From JBPCQA01 sp050998615 (GTDB lineage Bacteria > Actinomycetota > Actinomycetes > Propionibacteriales > Nocardioidaceae), in the NCBI GenBank assembly GCA_050998615.1, contig JBPCQA010000051.1, positions 1 through 64,000 on the forward strand: a stretch of DNA of 64,000 nucleotides, read 5' to 3'. Position 1 is the first letter of the stretch, and each line of letters starts with the position of its first letter. Below, one piece after another: positions 31,976 through 41,088 of this stretch. Under the pieces are notes generated by a model. That model had not been told where the DNA came from. It worked only from the letters and a program-made list of their open reading frames with translations, and made no database searches. The position numbers and the translations under genes are program-made.

Positions 31976-32036
31976 AAGGTGCGACGCTCAGCTCGTTGGG
32001 GCAGGCTCAGCGTCTGATTGTTGCGCGAGGGGCGGC
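31976..32036. repeat. REP-like repeat family C (GCGACGCTCAGCT ... CTCAGCGTCTGAT)
   Basis: GGTGCGACGCTCAGCTCGTT and GGCTCAGCGTCTGATTGTTG form an imperfect palindrome. Related copies are at 18,341-18,399 (GTTGCGACGTACGGCGAGTT, CTCAGCGTCTGATCTTGCG) and 61,526-61,576 (GTTGCGACGCTCAGCTGGTC). All three lie between genes. Confidence 0.5.
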
Positions 32037-32053
32037 GCTGGACGGCGTACGCG

Positions 32054-32611
32054 TCAGTGGCTGGTGCGAGCGCCAGCTTGGCCGTGCGAGGCCCACGGGG
32101 GAGTGAACGTCGTAGGGGCATCCTCACCATGGGCGTCCACGTGGCGCTTGAAGGAGGCGTCGATCTCGGCCTCGGCATCAGCCCGACCGACCCACCGAGC
32201 GCCCTCCACTGACTTGCCCGGCTCCAGATCCTTGTAGACCTCGAAGAAGTGCTGGATCTCGAGCCGGTCGAACTCCGCGAGGTGGTGGATGTCGCGCAGA
32301 TGCTCCTGCCGTGGGTCGCTGGCGGGCACACACAGCACCTTGTCGTCGGCGCCCTTCTCGTCGGTCATCCGGAACATCCCGATCGCCCGAGCATGTATCA
32401 GGCAGCCAGGAAACGTAGGCTCCGACAACAACACGAGGCAGTCCAAGGGATCACCGTCTTGGCCCAAGGTGTCGTCGATGAAGCCGTAATCGGCCGGATA
32501 CTGGGTCGCGGTGAAGAGCGTGCGGTCGAGGCGGATCCGCCCGGACTCGTGGTCGACTTCGTACTTGTTGCGTTGCCCCTTCGGGATCTCGATGGTGACG
32601 TCGAAGTCCAC
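32054..32611 (-). CDS. ppa: Inorganic pyrophosphatase (family I)
   Basis: The 185-residue cytoplasmic enzyme hydrolyses pyrophosphate, pulling biosynthetic reactions forward. Motifs are FDVTIEIPKGQRNKYEVDHE, YPADYGFIDDTLGQDGDPLD (DGDPLD metal site) and LVLLSEP. It has a C-terminal extension (FTPPWASHGQAGARTSH) beyond the usual 165-170 residues. GTG 32611 was chosen because GGAGG lies 9 bp upstream; ATG 32620 would touch that site directly. It is divergent from dacB, as in mycobacteria. Confidence 0.93.
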   Translation of the reverse strand: MDFDVTIEIPKGQRNKYEVDHESGRIRLDRTLFTATQYPADYGFIDDTLGQDGDPLDCLVLLSEPTFPGCLIHARAIGMFRMTDEKGADDKVLCVPASDPRQEHLRDIHHLAEFDRLEIQHFFEVYKDLEPGKSVEGARWVGRADAEAEIDASFKRHVDAHGEDAPTTFTPPWASHGQAGARTSH

Positions 32612-32691
32612 GTTGCACATCCTCCAGCTTCTTCGTACGGTCGGCCCACCGCGCATTCGCCGCCGGGTCGTCACCTATTAGTCTCCCTCAG

Positions 32692-34188
32692 GTGCCCCGG
32701 TTCGCGAATTCCAGTCGACGCTTCCGGCTCAGCCCCCCGGCTCTCGGCCGTGACTGGAAGCACAATCGGGTGGAGCGCGGCGGCATTGTGCGCAGCGTGG
32801 CGCTCATCTGTGTCGCGCTGTTGATGGTGACGGGGGTCGCGGTGTACGCCGCATTGGTCCTGCCGCCGATCAATCGGCCGAAGTCGACGCCCAATGCCTC
32901 GGGCAATGCTCGTTCGATCGATTTGCCCACGCCGGCGAGCGCGGCGCCGGTGCTCCAGCCGCTAGCGCGCAAGCCTGTTTCGCTGCTCCGCCTCAAGCAG
33001 CATCTGGCGAGCGTCCTGGCGGCTCCCGCGCTCGGGCACCACCTCGGTTTCGCCGTCGCCGAGTTGGGCAGCGACAGGTTGGTGTGGCAGCAGGGCACTC
33101 CGCCGTCTGTCACGCCCGCCTCGACGATGAAGCTGTTGACCACCACCGCAGCGCTCGACACCCTGGGGCCCGAGCGCCGTTTCATCACGAGCGTGGTGTC
33201 GGGCGCCACCAAGGGACAGATTGTGCTCGTCGGGGGAGGCGACCCGCTTCTCACGACGACCAACCCGACGCCGGCGGAGGCACGAGTGCTGTATCCGGCC
33301 CCGGCGACCCTGCAGCAGTTGGCCCAGCAGACGGCAGCCAACCTCAAGAGCCAGAGGGTACGTCGAGTACGCGTCGGCTATGACGCGTCCTTGTTCAGCG
33401 GACCGGCGGTCAACCCCGCCTGGGAGCCGGCGTACATCAAAGAGTCGGTCGTGAGCCCGATCAGCGCCTTGTGGGTCGACGAGGGGCGGGCCAGCAAGAG
33501 TAGCGACGAGCGGGTCGGCGACCCGGCCAGGTTCGCCGCCGCCAAGTTCGTCGAACAGCTCACCGCCCGCGGCATCACAGTTGTGGGGCCACCGGCCCAA
33601 GCCCTTGCCCCGTCAACCGCGCACCGGCTGGCGGCGGTGTCGTCTGCGCCGCTGACCCAGATCGTGGCGCAGGTGCTCGAGGCCAGCGACAACGAGGGGG
33701 CGGAGGTGTTGTTGCGTCAGATTGCCTTGCAGGCCGGGGGATCGGGCTCTTCCGCCGATGGTGTAACTGTGATGGAGTCGGCGCTGCGTGGGCTCGGCGT
33801 CCACCTTCAAGGCGCGCGCATCTACGATGGCAGCGGGCTGTCCCGTCACGATCTGCTGCCGGTCCAAGCCCTGATCGACGTCTTGGAGATCTCCGCGCGC
33901 TCCACTCGGCCCGGACTGAGGACCGTTATCGCGTCGCTGCCGGTGGCCGGGTTCAGCGGCACCCTGTCCTACCGGTTCGTCGCGGACTCACCCGGCGGTG
34001 TTGGTGTCGTCCGAGCCAAGACCGGCACGTTGACGGGTGTGCACGGACTGGCGGGTGTCGTCACGACGCGGGCCGGTCAGGGGCTCGTCTTCGCTGCTGT
34101 CGCCGATCGCGTGGCGGTGTCACAAACACTCGGCGCCCGAGCCGACCTCGACAAGATCGCCACCACCCTTTCCACCTGCGGCTGCTGA
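32692..34188 (+). CDS. dacB: D-alanyl-D-alanine carboxypeptidase/endopeptidase (PBP4 type)
   Basis: This 498-residue envelope protein has an N-terminal anchor or uncleaved signal (ALICVALLMVTGVAVYAALV, residues 42-61). The penicillin-binding fold has SxxK as STMK (about residue 144), SxN as SDN (about 331) and KTG (about 443, VRAKTGTLTGVHGLAGVV). It removes or cleaves D-Ala-linked cross-links in peptidoglycan. The peptidase S13 insert domain accounts for residues about 180-320. It is the same neighbour of ppa and the DUF2342 gene as in mycobacteria. Confidence 0.92.
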   Translation: MPRFANSSRRFRLSPPALGRDWKHNRVERGGIVRSVALICVALLMVTGVAVYAALVLPPINRPKSTPNASGNARSIDLPTPASAAPVLQPLARKPVSLLRLKQHLASVLAAPALGHHLGFAVAELGSDRLVWQQGTPPSVTPASTMKLLTTTAALDTLGPERRFITSVVSGATKGQIVLVGGGDPLLTTTNPTPAEARVLYPAPATLQQLAQQTAANLKSQRVRRVRVGYDASLFSGPAVNPAWEPAYIKESVVSPISALWVDEGRASKSSDERVGDPARFAAAKFVEQLTARGITVVGPPAQALAPSTAHRLAAVSSAPLTQIVAQVLEASDNEGAEVLLRQIALQAGGSGSSADGVTVMESALRGLGVHLQGARIYDGSGLSRHDLLPVQALIDVLEISARSTRPGLRTVIASLPVAGFSGTLSYRFVADSPGGVGVVRAKTGTLTGVHGLAGVVTTRAGQGLVFAAVADRVAVSQTLGARADLDKIATTLSTCGC

Positions 34189-34194
34189 CGGCGC

Positions 34195-34272
34195 GGCTCG
34201 TCCCCGCGAGGCGGCCTCCTCAACCACCGTGTTGAGGCTCGTCTCCGCGAGGCGGCCTCTTCAACCACCGTG
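34195..34272. repeat. Two tandem copies of the 37-bp CCTCAACCACCGTG repeat
   Basis: GGCTCGTCCCCGCGAGGCGG-CCTCCTCAACCACCGTG (34,195-34,231) recurs with two changes at 34,236-34,272. It belongs to the family at 10,180, 14,931 and 26,299. It lies between dacB and the DUF2342 gene. Confidence 0.75.
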
Positions 34273-34359
34273 AGCCCTCAACCAACGTGGGCGGCCGGTC
34301 GTCCGCAGGAAGCCGCCCGTGTCCAGGCGTTCGGGTACGCCGCCCCGTACCGTGTAGGC

Positions 34360-35517
34360 ATGGCGGATCGGGCGGGAAACAACGGCAACCGCGACAATCA
34401 CGACAGCAACCGCGACCCCGGGCACTTAGGCGACCGGGGTGGTGACGGCGTCGACATGGTCGACTGGGAGCTGGCGGTGGCGACGGCCAAGCGGCTGGCG
34501 CGGCCAGGGCCGAACGTGAGCCGGAGCCAGATCCAGCAGGTGGTAGCGGAGTTGCGCCGTTGTGCCGCCGAGTCGGAGGCTCACGTGCGGGGCTTCACCG
34601 GCCTGCATGCCGAGTCGGCCACTGCCCCGGTGCTTGTCGTCGATCGTGGTGGCTGGGTGCAGGCCAACGTGGACGGCTTCCAGCAAGTGCTGCGACCGTT
34701 GACCGCCAAACTGCAGCAGCGACGTGGCCAGCCCGGCCCGGTCTCATTGGCAATCGGTTCCCGCGTCACCGGGGTCGAAGCCGGCGGCCTGATGGCTTTC
34801 TTGTCCAATAAGGTGCTTGGCCAGTTCGACCCCTTCTACACCGGCGACAATGGCCCTGGAGGCGCGACGCACGGTGGCCGGATGCTGCTCGTCGCGCCGA
34901 ACGTCGTACAAGTCGAGCAGGAGCTCCACGTCAACCCTCACGACTTCCGGCTGTGGGTATGCCTGCACGAAGAGACTCACCGGGTGCAGTTCACCGCGGT
35001 CTCGTGGCTGCGCGAACACCTGCTCGACGAGATCGCCGCACTCCTGGCTGGCACCGACCTGGATCCGAGCCGGCTCGCCCAGATGATGCGCGACGGCGTC
35101 GAAAGCGTCGCGAAACTGCTGCGTGGAGACCCCGAGGTGTCGATCACCGATATCCTCTCCACGCCCGAGCAGCGGGTCATCCTGGATCGTCTCACCGCGG
35201 TGATGTCCTTGCTCGAGGGCCACGCGGACGTGGTGATGGACGGGGTGGGGCCGGATGTCATCCCGTCGGTCGACGAGATCCGGCGAAAGTTCACGGTACG
35301 CCGGGCCGGTGGCGGGCCGCTTGACCAGCTGATCCGGCGGCTTCTCGGGTTCGATGCCAAGCTCCGGCAATACCGAGACGGCGCGACATTCGTGCGCGCG
35401 GTGCTCGACCGAGTGGGCATGGACGGATTCAACGCCGTCTGGTCTTCTCCGCAGCAGCTGCCCAGCAAGGCGGAGATCGCCGACCCGTCACGATGGGTCA
35501 GCCGAGTGCACGGCTAA
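34360..35517 (+). CDS. Zinc-dependent metalloprotease of the DUF2342 family
   Basis: The product is 385 residues. After a low-complexity Asn/Asp-rich start (NNGNRDNHDSNRD), the conserved region begins at MVDWELAVATAKRLARPG. The metal-binding motif is LWVCLHEETHRVQFTA (HExxH), followed about 70 residues later by VMSLLEGHADVVMDGVG, which holds the third ligand (EGH). The family (once annotated as F420-biosynthesis associated) lies next to tilS in actinobacteria and has no proven substrate. The start ATG 34360 is not strongly supported by a ribosome site; ATG 34456 (MVDWEL) is an alternative. tilS follows 23 bp later. Confidence 0.85.
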   Translation: MADRAGNNGNRDNHDSNRDPGHLGDRGGDGVDMVDWELAVATAKRLARPGPNVSRSQIQQVVAELRRCAAESEAHVRGFTGLHAESATAPVLVVDRGGWVQANVDGFQQVLRPLTAKLQQRRGQPGPVSLAIGSRVTGVEAGGLMAFLSNKVLGQFDPFYTGDNGPGGATHGGRMLLVAPNVVQVEQELHVNPHDFRLWVCLHEETHRVQFTAVSWLREHLLDEIAALLAGTDLDPSRLAQMMRDGVESVAKLLRGDPEVSITDILSTPEQRVILDRLTAVMSLLEGHADVVMDGVGPDVIPSVDEIRRKFTVRRAGGGPLDQLIRRLLGFDAKLRQYRDGATFVRAVLDRVGMDGFNAVWSSPQQLPSKAEIADPSRWVSRVHG

Positions 35518-35540
35518 CCCGGGCTGGGAAAAGGATCGCC

Positions 35541-36569
35541 GTGGCACGGACGGACCGTCGACTTGATCCGGCGGTGGCGGCCGTGCGGGCCGCCGTGCGC
35601 CGGCACCTTGGCGACCTGGAGCCCGGCCAGCGCGTCCTGGTCGCCTGTTCGGGTGGGGCCGACTCGTTGGCCCTTGCCGCCTGCACCGTGTTCGAAGCGG
35701 GCAAGGCCGGCTGGCTAGTCGGCGCGATCGTCGTCGACCATGGCCTACAAGCCGGCTCGGCGCAGGTGGCGCGAAGCGTCGCGACGCAACTGCACGGAAT
35801 GGAATGTGAGCCGGTCGATGTGGTGACCGCCGACGTCGGATCCGATGGCGGCCCCGAGGCAGCGGCCAGGCAGGCGAGGTACGCCGCACTTGAGTCGGTT
35901 GTCGAGCGATGGGGCCACGCGGCGGTGGTGCTGTTGGGTCACACCCGCGACGATCAGGCCGAGACTGTGCTGCTCGGTCTGGCTCGCGGCAGCGGAACCC
36001 GCTCGCTGGCCGGGATGGCTTGCGTCACCGGACGCTACCGGCGGCCACTGCTGGACATCGACCGGGGTACGACGCGCGCAGCGTGCGCGGCGCTTGGCCT
36101 GGAGGTCTGGGACGACCCCCACAACACGGACACTCGGTTCGCACGAGTGCGGGTCAGGCAAGCCGTGTTGCCGGTGCTGGAGCGCGAGATCGGCCCCGGT
36201 GTCGCCGCCGCGTTGGCACGCTCCGCCCGGCTGGCGCGCGATGACGCCGACGCGCTCGACCTGCTCGCCAGCCGGCTGTTCGAGGAAGTGACCGGCCCCG
36301 AGGGCGCCCTCGACGCCGCTCGTCTGGCCACTGCCGTGCCGGCCGTGCGCGCCCGGGTGTTGCGCGCCGCCGGGATCTCCGCCGGCTGTCCGCCCGGTGA
36401 GCTGTTCGCGGTGCACATCGACGCGTTGACCCGGCTCGTCACCCACTGGACGGGTCAACGCGGCGTCGACCTGCCTGGTCAGGTGTTGGCCAGCCGGCAG
36501 GCTGGGCGGCTGCATTTCGACGTACGCCGACCCGATCGGCCCCAGGACTCACGCCCTGTGGCAGATTAA
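35541..36569 (+). CDS. tilS: tRNA(Ile)-lysidine synthase
   Basis: The 342-residue enzyme converts cytidine 34 of tRNA-Ile(CAU) to lysidine with ATP and lysine, which is essential for AUA decoding. The PP-loop is RVLVACSGGADSLALAACTV near residue 30. VLLGHTRDDQAETVLLGLAR (the HTxDDQ motif) follows near residue 130, and NTDTRFARVRVRQAVLP is the family's third motif. Only the short C-terminal domain typical of actinobacterial TilS is present. GTG 35541 follows AAAGGATC. It precedes hpt, as is almost universal in this group. Confidence 0.93.
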   Translation: MARTDRRLDPAVAAVRAAVRRHLGDLEPGQRVLVACSGGADSLALAACTVFEAGKAGWLVGAIVVDHGLQAGSAQVARSVATQLHGMECEPVDVVTADVGSDGGPEAAARQARYAALESVVERWGHAAVVLLGHTRDDQAETVLLGLARGSGTRSLAGMACVTGRYRRPLLDIDRGTTRAACAALGLEVWDDPHNTDTRFARVRVRQAVLPVLEREIGPGVAAALARSARLARDDADALDLLASRLFEEVTGPEGALDAARLATAVPAVRARVLRAAGISAGCPPGELFAVHIDALTRLVTHWTGQRGVDLPGQVLASRQAGRLHFDVRRPDRPQDSRPVAD

Positions 36570-36634
36570 TGCCCACGGCCAGATCGTTGCCTGCACACTA
36601 GTGAGACGTCGCCTGTCTATCCCTGGAGTCTGTT

Positions 36635-37186
36635 GTGGACGTCACCCACGTCGAAAAGGACGTTGCCTCGACACTGCTGGACGAGGAGCAGATTCAGCAT
36701 CGGCTCCACGAGCTGGCGCGCGACATCGAGGCGGACTATGCCGGTCGGGAGCTGCTGATCGTCGGCGTGCTCAAGGGCGCGGTGATGGTCATGGCGGACT
36801 TGGCGCGGGCGATGAACAGGCATGTGGCGATGGACTGGATGGCGGTCACGTCGTACGGCTCCGGCACGTCGTCGTCGGGTGTGGTGCGCATCCTCAAGGA
36901 CCTCGACACCGACATCAGCGGCAAGGACGTGCTGATCGTCGAAGACATCATCGACACCGGCCTGACGCTGTCATGGCTGGTGGCCAACCTAGAGTCGCGC
37001 GGGCCGGCCTCGGTGAACATCTGCACCATGCTGCGCAAACCCGAGGCCCAGCAGATGGCCGTCGACGTCAAGTACGTCGGGTTCGACATCCCCAACGAGT
37101 TTGTCGTGGGCTATGGCCTCGACTACGCCGAGCAGTACCGTAACCTGCGTTCGGTGGTCACGCTGGCACCCCACGTCTACGGGTGA
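36635..37186 (+). CDS. hpt: Hypoxanthine phosphoribosyltransferase
   Basis: This 183-residue cytoplasmic purine-salvage enzyme makes IMP/GMP from hypoxanthine or guanine and PRPP. The PRPP loop is VLIVEDIIDTGLTLS (residues 104-118). LIVGVLKGAVMVMADLAR and the flexible loop MAVTSYGSGTSSSGVVRI are also typical. GTG 36635. It is part of the tilS-hpt-ftsH order. Confidence 0.94.
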   Translation: MDVTHVEKDVASTLLDEEQIQHRLHELARDIEADYAGRELLIVGVLKGAVMVMADLARAMNRHVAMDWMAVTSYGSGTSSSGVVRILKDLDTDISGKDVLIVEDIIDTGLTLSWLVANLESRGPASVNICTMLRKPEAQQMAVDVKYVGFDIPNEFVVGYGLDYAEQYRNLRSVVTLAPHVYG

Positions 37187-37230
37187 GCGGTTGACCGCTC
37201 ACCGCGGGCGGCAGGTCCACCCGGGTGGAC
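37183..37230 (+). terminator. Two hairpins after hpt
   Basis: GTGAGCGG-TTGA-CCGCTCAC (37,183-37,202, overlapping the hpt stop) is a perfect 8-bp stem. It is followed by the 16-bp perfect palindrome GTCCACCCGGGTGGAC (37,215-37,230). Neither has a T-run. Together they probably separate hpt from the ftsH-fol operon. Confidence 0.5.
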
Positions 37231-37384
37231 GAGGCTGGCTTGGTATTTGGACGATCGCGACGAAGGCTGCGAAGATCGGCAGTCTCACCGTTGGCCGGTC
37301 GGCCGATTTTGCGCGTAGGTGACAATGGAAGCGACCGCAGTGACTGATTGGTAGGAGGCACGGGGATCTCGCCCCGGATACAAC

Positions 37385-39607
37385 GTGAAGCGCTGGTTTC
37401 GTGGCCCCTGGTTGTGGGTCGTTGTCTTCGCCATCATAGTCCTCGTCGTCCTCGACGTGGTCTCGTCACGCAGCCCATACAAGGACGTCAGCACGTCCCA
37501 GATGGTGTCGACGCTCAAGTCGGGCAACGTCAAAGAGGTCACCTTGATCGACGGCGATCAGGAGATCCAGGCGACGCTCAACAACGGCGATCAGATCTCG
37601 GCTCAGTGGCTGCAGGGTCAGGGGATCCAGCTCGTCAATCTGGTGCAGAAACAGCTTGACAACAACCCCAAGTCGACCGAGACGTACGACGTCCAGGTGC
37701 CCAAGCCGAGTCTGCTGTGGACGTTCCTGTCGGGCATCTTCCCGATCTTGTTGATCGTCGTCTTCTTCCTGTTCATGATGAACAGCCTGCAAGGCGGCGG
37801 TGGCCGGGTGATGCAGTTCGCCAAGTCCAAGGCGAAGATGGTCAGCAAGGACACCCCCAAGACAACCTTTTCCGACGTCGCCGGCTGCGACGAGGCCATC
37901 GAGGAGCTCGGCGAGATCAAGGAGTTCTTGCAACAGCCCGCGAAGTTCCAGGCCGTCGGCGCGAAAATCCCCAAGGGCGTGTTGCTCTACGGGCCGCCGG
38001 GAACCGGGAAGACGCTGTTGGCTCGAGCTGTCGCCGGCGAGGCCAATGTGCCGTTCTACTCGATTTCCGGCTCAGACTTTGTGGAGATGTTCGTCGGTGT
38101 CGGCGCCTCCCGGGTCCGAGACCTCTTCGAGCAGGCCAAGGAGAACGCGCCGGCAATCGTGTTCATCGACGAGATCGACGCCGTCGGCCGACACCGAGGT
38201 GCCGGGCTCGGTGGTGGTCATGACGAGCGCGAGCAGACCCTCAACCAGTTGCTTGTCGAGATGGACGGCTTCGATGTCCGCGGCGGCGTGATCTTGATCG
38301 CGGCCACCAACCGGCCCGACGTGCTCGACCCGGCTCTGCTTCGTCCGGGCCGTTTCGATCGGATGATCGGCGTCGACGCGCCAAACATGGAGGGCCGGCA
38401 CAAGATCTTGCAGGTGCACTCACGCGGCAAGCCGATGGCTTCCGACGTCGAGCTGCTGGCGGTCGCTCGTCGTACGCCGGGATTCACCGGCGCCGACCTG
38501 GCCAACGTGCTCAACGAGGCAGCGCTTCTCACCGCTCGGACGAACAAGCAGCTGATCGACGAGGGCGCCATGGACGAGGCGATCGACCGGGTCAGCATGG
38601 GTCCCCAACGCCACTCGCACCTGATGAGCGAGCAAGAGAAGCTGATGACCGCCTACCACGAGGGCGGCCACGCGCTGGTGGCGGCGGCGCTGCCCGGCAC
38701 AGACCCGGTGACCAAGATCACGATCTTGCCGCGCGGGCGTGCGCTCGGCTTCACCCAGGTGCTGCCCGAGTCGGACAAGTCCTCGATTTCGCGCAACGAG
38801 CTCCTCAACCAGCTGGCCTACGCATTGGGCGGCCTCGCCGCCGAGCAGTTGATCTTCCACGACCCCACCACCGGCTCCTCTAACGACATCGAAAAGGCCA
38901 CTAAGGTGGCGCGCAACATGGTGACCAGCTACGGCATGAGCGAGCGGTTAGGTGCTGTCAAGCTCGGCGACGACGCCGCCGAGCCCTTCTTGGGGCGCGA
39001 CATCGGGCACAGCCGCAACTATTCCGAGGAAATCGCCGCAATCATCGACGAGGAGGTCAACCGATTGCTGACCAGCGCCCACCAGGAGGCATTTGACATC
39101 TTGGTGCAAAACCGCGGCGTCTTGGACAACTTGGTGACCGAGCTGCTCGACAAGGAGACGATCGACCGCAAGGGGCTGGCCAACGTCTTCGCGACCGTCA
39201 TGGTGCGGCCCACTCGACCCGCCTGGACCGGCTCGGACAGCCGGGTCCCGTCCTCGATCCCTCCGGTCGAGGTGCCCGCCGGATCCAACGGACGTCCGGA
39301 GTCGACGCCCGAGATCACCGTCGGGCCGGGCAGCGAGTCGCCGGGCCAGGGACTTGGCGGGATGCCGCCACCCAGCGGTCCACCGGGGTCACCGCCAACT
39401 GGGGGCCCGACTCCCGGTGGCGGCATGGGAACGCCACCGCCGGGCGGCGGCCCGACGGGTTTGCCGCCAAGTGACGGCCAGCTGGGATCGTTACCGCCGC
39501 CCAGCGGCGCCCCCCACGGATCGTTGCCGCCGCCCAACGCAGGCCCACCCAACGCAGGCCCACCCAACGACGAGGGAACGGGCCAACAGCCGAGCCCTCA
39601 GGCGTGA
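37385..39607 (+). CDS. ftsH: ATP-dependent zinc metalloprotease FtsH
   Basis: This 740-residue membrane-anchored AAA+ protease of membrane-protein quality control has two N-terminal helices (WLWVVVFAIIVLVVLDVVSS; TFLSGIFPILLIVVFFLFMM). The AAA domain has LLYGPPGTGKTLLARAVAGE (Walker A), IVFIDEIDAVGR (Walker B) and the SRH ATNRPDVLDPALLRPGRFDR. The protease motif HEGGH lies in MTAYHEGGHALVAAALPG. The last about 100 residues are a Pro/Gly-rich tail (GGMPPPSGPPGSPPTGG and further) longer than in E. coli FtsH. Two nucleotides separate it from folE. Confidence 0.96.
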   Translation: MKRWFRGPWLWVVVFAIIVLVVLDVVSSRSPYKDVSTSQMVSTLKSGNVKEVTLIDGDQEIQATLNNGDQISAQWLQGQGIQLVNLVQKQLDNNPKSTETYDVQVPKPSLLWTFLSGIFPILLIVVFFLFMMNSLQGGGGRVMQFAKSKAKMVSKDTPKTTFSDVAGCDEAIEELGEIKEFLQQPAKFQAVGAKIPKGVLLYGPPGTGKTLLARAVAGEANVPFYSISGSDFVEMFVGVGASRVRDLFEQAKENAPAIVFIDEIDAVGRHRGAGLGGGHDEREQTLNQLLVEMDGFDVRGGVILIAATNRPDVLDPALLRPGRFDRMIGVDAPNMEGRHKILQVHSRGKPMASDVELLAVARRTPGFTGADLANVLNEAALLTARTNKQLIDEGAMDEAIDRVSMGPQRHSHLMSEQEKLMTAYHEGGHALVAAALPGTDPVTKITILPRGRALGFTQVLPESDKSSISRNELLNQLAYALGGLAAEQLIFHDPTTGSSNDIEKATKVARNMVTSYGMSERLGAVKLGDDAAEPFLGRDIGHSRNYSEEIAAIIDEEVNRLLTSAHQEAFDILVQNRGVLDNLVTELLDKETIDRKGLANVFATVMVRPTRPAWTGSDSRVPSSIPPVEVPAGSNGRPESTPEITVGPGSESPGQGLGGMPPPSGPPGSPPTGGPTPGGGMGTPPPGGGPTGLPPSDGQLGSLPPPSGAPHGSLPPPNAGPPNAGPPNDEGTGQQPSPQA

Positions 39608-39608
39608 C

Positions 39609-40208
39609 ATGAGTGTCGAGCCGGCGACCACCGGATGGGCAGCGCCGCGCTTCGACCACGCGCGACTTGCCGCCGCCGTACGCGAGCTTCTTATCGCGAT
39701 CGGTGAGGATCCCGACCGCGATGGGCTCCGCGAGACCCCGGTGCGCGTCGCCCGCGCGTACGCCGAGATCTTCGCCGGCATGCCGATGGAGCCGGCCGAC
39801 GTCTTGACGACGACGTTCGACATCGGCCATGACGAGATGGTGCTGGTCAAGGACATCGAGGTGTGGTCGATGTGTGAGCATCACCTGGTGCCGTTCACCG
39901 GCGTTGCGCATGTCGGCTACATTCCGAACGCTGATGGGCGCATCACTGGTCTGTCGAAGCTGGCCCGGCTGGTTGATGTCTTCGCCCGGAGACCACAGGT
40001 GCAGGAGCGGCTGACAACACAGGTCGCCGACTCGTTGATGAAGATCCTTCGGCCAAGGGGTGCCATCGCCGTCTTCGAGTGCGAGCATCTGTGCATGACC
40101 ATGCGCGGTGTCCGCAAGGCGGGTGCGAAGACGGTCACCAGTGCCGTGCGGGGCCAACTACGCGATCCGGCGACCCGGGCAGAGGCCATGAGCCTCATTC
40201 TCGGTTAG
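39609..40208 (+). CDS. folE: GTP cyclohydrolase I
   Basis: The 199-residue enzyme makes 7,8-dihydroneopterin triphosphate from GTP, the first step of folate synthesis. Zinc ligands and the active site lie in MCEHHLVPFTGVAHVGYIP and FECEHLCMTMRGVRKAGAKT. The start at ATG 39609 comes right after the ftsH stop, so it is coupled to it. The longer open frame upstream lies inside the ftsH tail and is a shadow. First gene of the folate run. Confidence 0.95.
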   Translation: MSVEPATTGWAAPRFDHARLAAAVRELLIAIGEDPDRDGLRETPVRVARAYAEIFAGMPMEPADVLTTTFDIGHDEMVLVKDIEVWSMCEHHLVPFTGVAHVGYIPNADGRITGLSKLARLVDVFARRPQVQERLTTQVADSLMKILRPRGAIAVFECEHLCMTMRGVRKAGAKTVTSAVRGQLRDPATRAEAMSLILG

Positions 40209-40209
40209 C

Positions 40210-41088
40210 GTGCTGGACACCGTGTTCACCGGGCCCCCCCGTTATGTGGACGGCCTCCCGATGCCGGGTCGGTGCCTGGTGATGGGAGTGGTGAACGTCA
40301 CCCCCGACTCGTTTTCCGACGGTGGTAGGTGGTTCGAGCCGGACGCCGCGGTGCTGCACGGCAACGACCTGCTCCGCCAAGGCGCGGACCTCGTCGACGT
40401 CGGCGGCGAGTCCACCAGACCGGGCGCCGAGCGTCCCAGTGTCGAGGAAGAGCTGGCTCGGGTCATGCCGGTCATCGAGGCGTTGGCGCATGCTGATGCG
40501 CTGGTGACCATAGACACCATGCGGGCCATCGTGGCACGCCAGGCGGTCGGCGCCGGCGCGGTGGCAATCAACGACGTGTCCGGCGGGTTAGCCGACGACG
40601 ACATGCTGGCGACGGCCGCGGAGCTTGAGGTGCCGTTCATCGGCATGCATTGGCGGGGTCACGCGGCGTCGATGCAGGAGCGGGCGACGTACGACGACGT
40701 GGTGGCCGATGTGTGTGACGAGCTCAGCTCGCGGGTCGAGGCAGCGTTGGCCGCAGGGGTTCGTGGCGACAGGTTGGCGTTGGACCCGGGGTTGGGTTTC
40801 GCGAAGACCGGTGAGCACAACTGGACCCTGCTGCGTCGGCTGGCGGAGTTGCACGCGCTGGGTCACCCGATCGTGGTCGGGGCATCCCGTAAGGCCTTCC
40901 TCGGCGCGCTGCTGGCTGACCAGCACGGGGCGGCGCGCCCTGCAGTCGACCGCGACGACGCGTCTGCCGCCCTGTCGGCATTGGCGGCTCTCTCCGGCGC
41001 ATGGTGTGTTCGGGTGCACGAGGTGCGCGGCTCCCGCGATGCGGTGCTCGTCGCGGCCAGGTATGGCCAAGAGAGTGGTTCCAGGTGA
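40210..41088 (+). CDS. folP: Dihydropteroate synthase
   Basis: The 292-residue TIM-barrel enzyme joins p-aminobenzoate to dihydropterin pyrophosphate and is the sulfonamide target. Motifs are VMGVVNVTPDSFSDGGRWFE, VDVGGESTRPGAERPS and LALDPGLGFAKTGEHNW. GTG 40210 lies one base after the folE stop. The end overlaps the next GTG (GTGA). Confidence 0.95.
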   Translation: MLDTVFTGPPRYVDGLPMPGRCLVMGVVNVTPDSFSDGGRWFEPDAAVLHGNDLLRQGADLVDVGGESTRPGAERPSVEEELARVMPVIEALAHADALVTIDTMRAIVARQAVGAGAVAINDVSGGLADDDMLATAAELEVPFIGMHWRGHAASMQERATYDDVVADVCDELSSRVEAALAAGVRGDRLALDPGLGFAKTGEHNWTLLRRLAELHALGHPIVVGASRKAFLGALLADQHGAARPAVDRDDASAALSALAALSGAWCVRVHEVRGSRDAVLVAARYGQESGSR

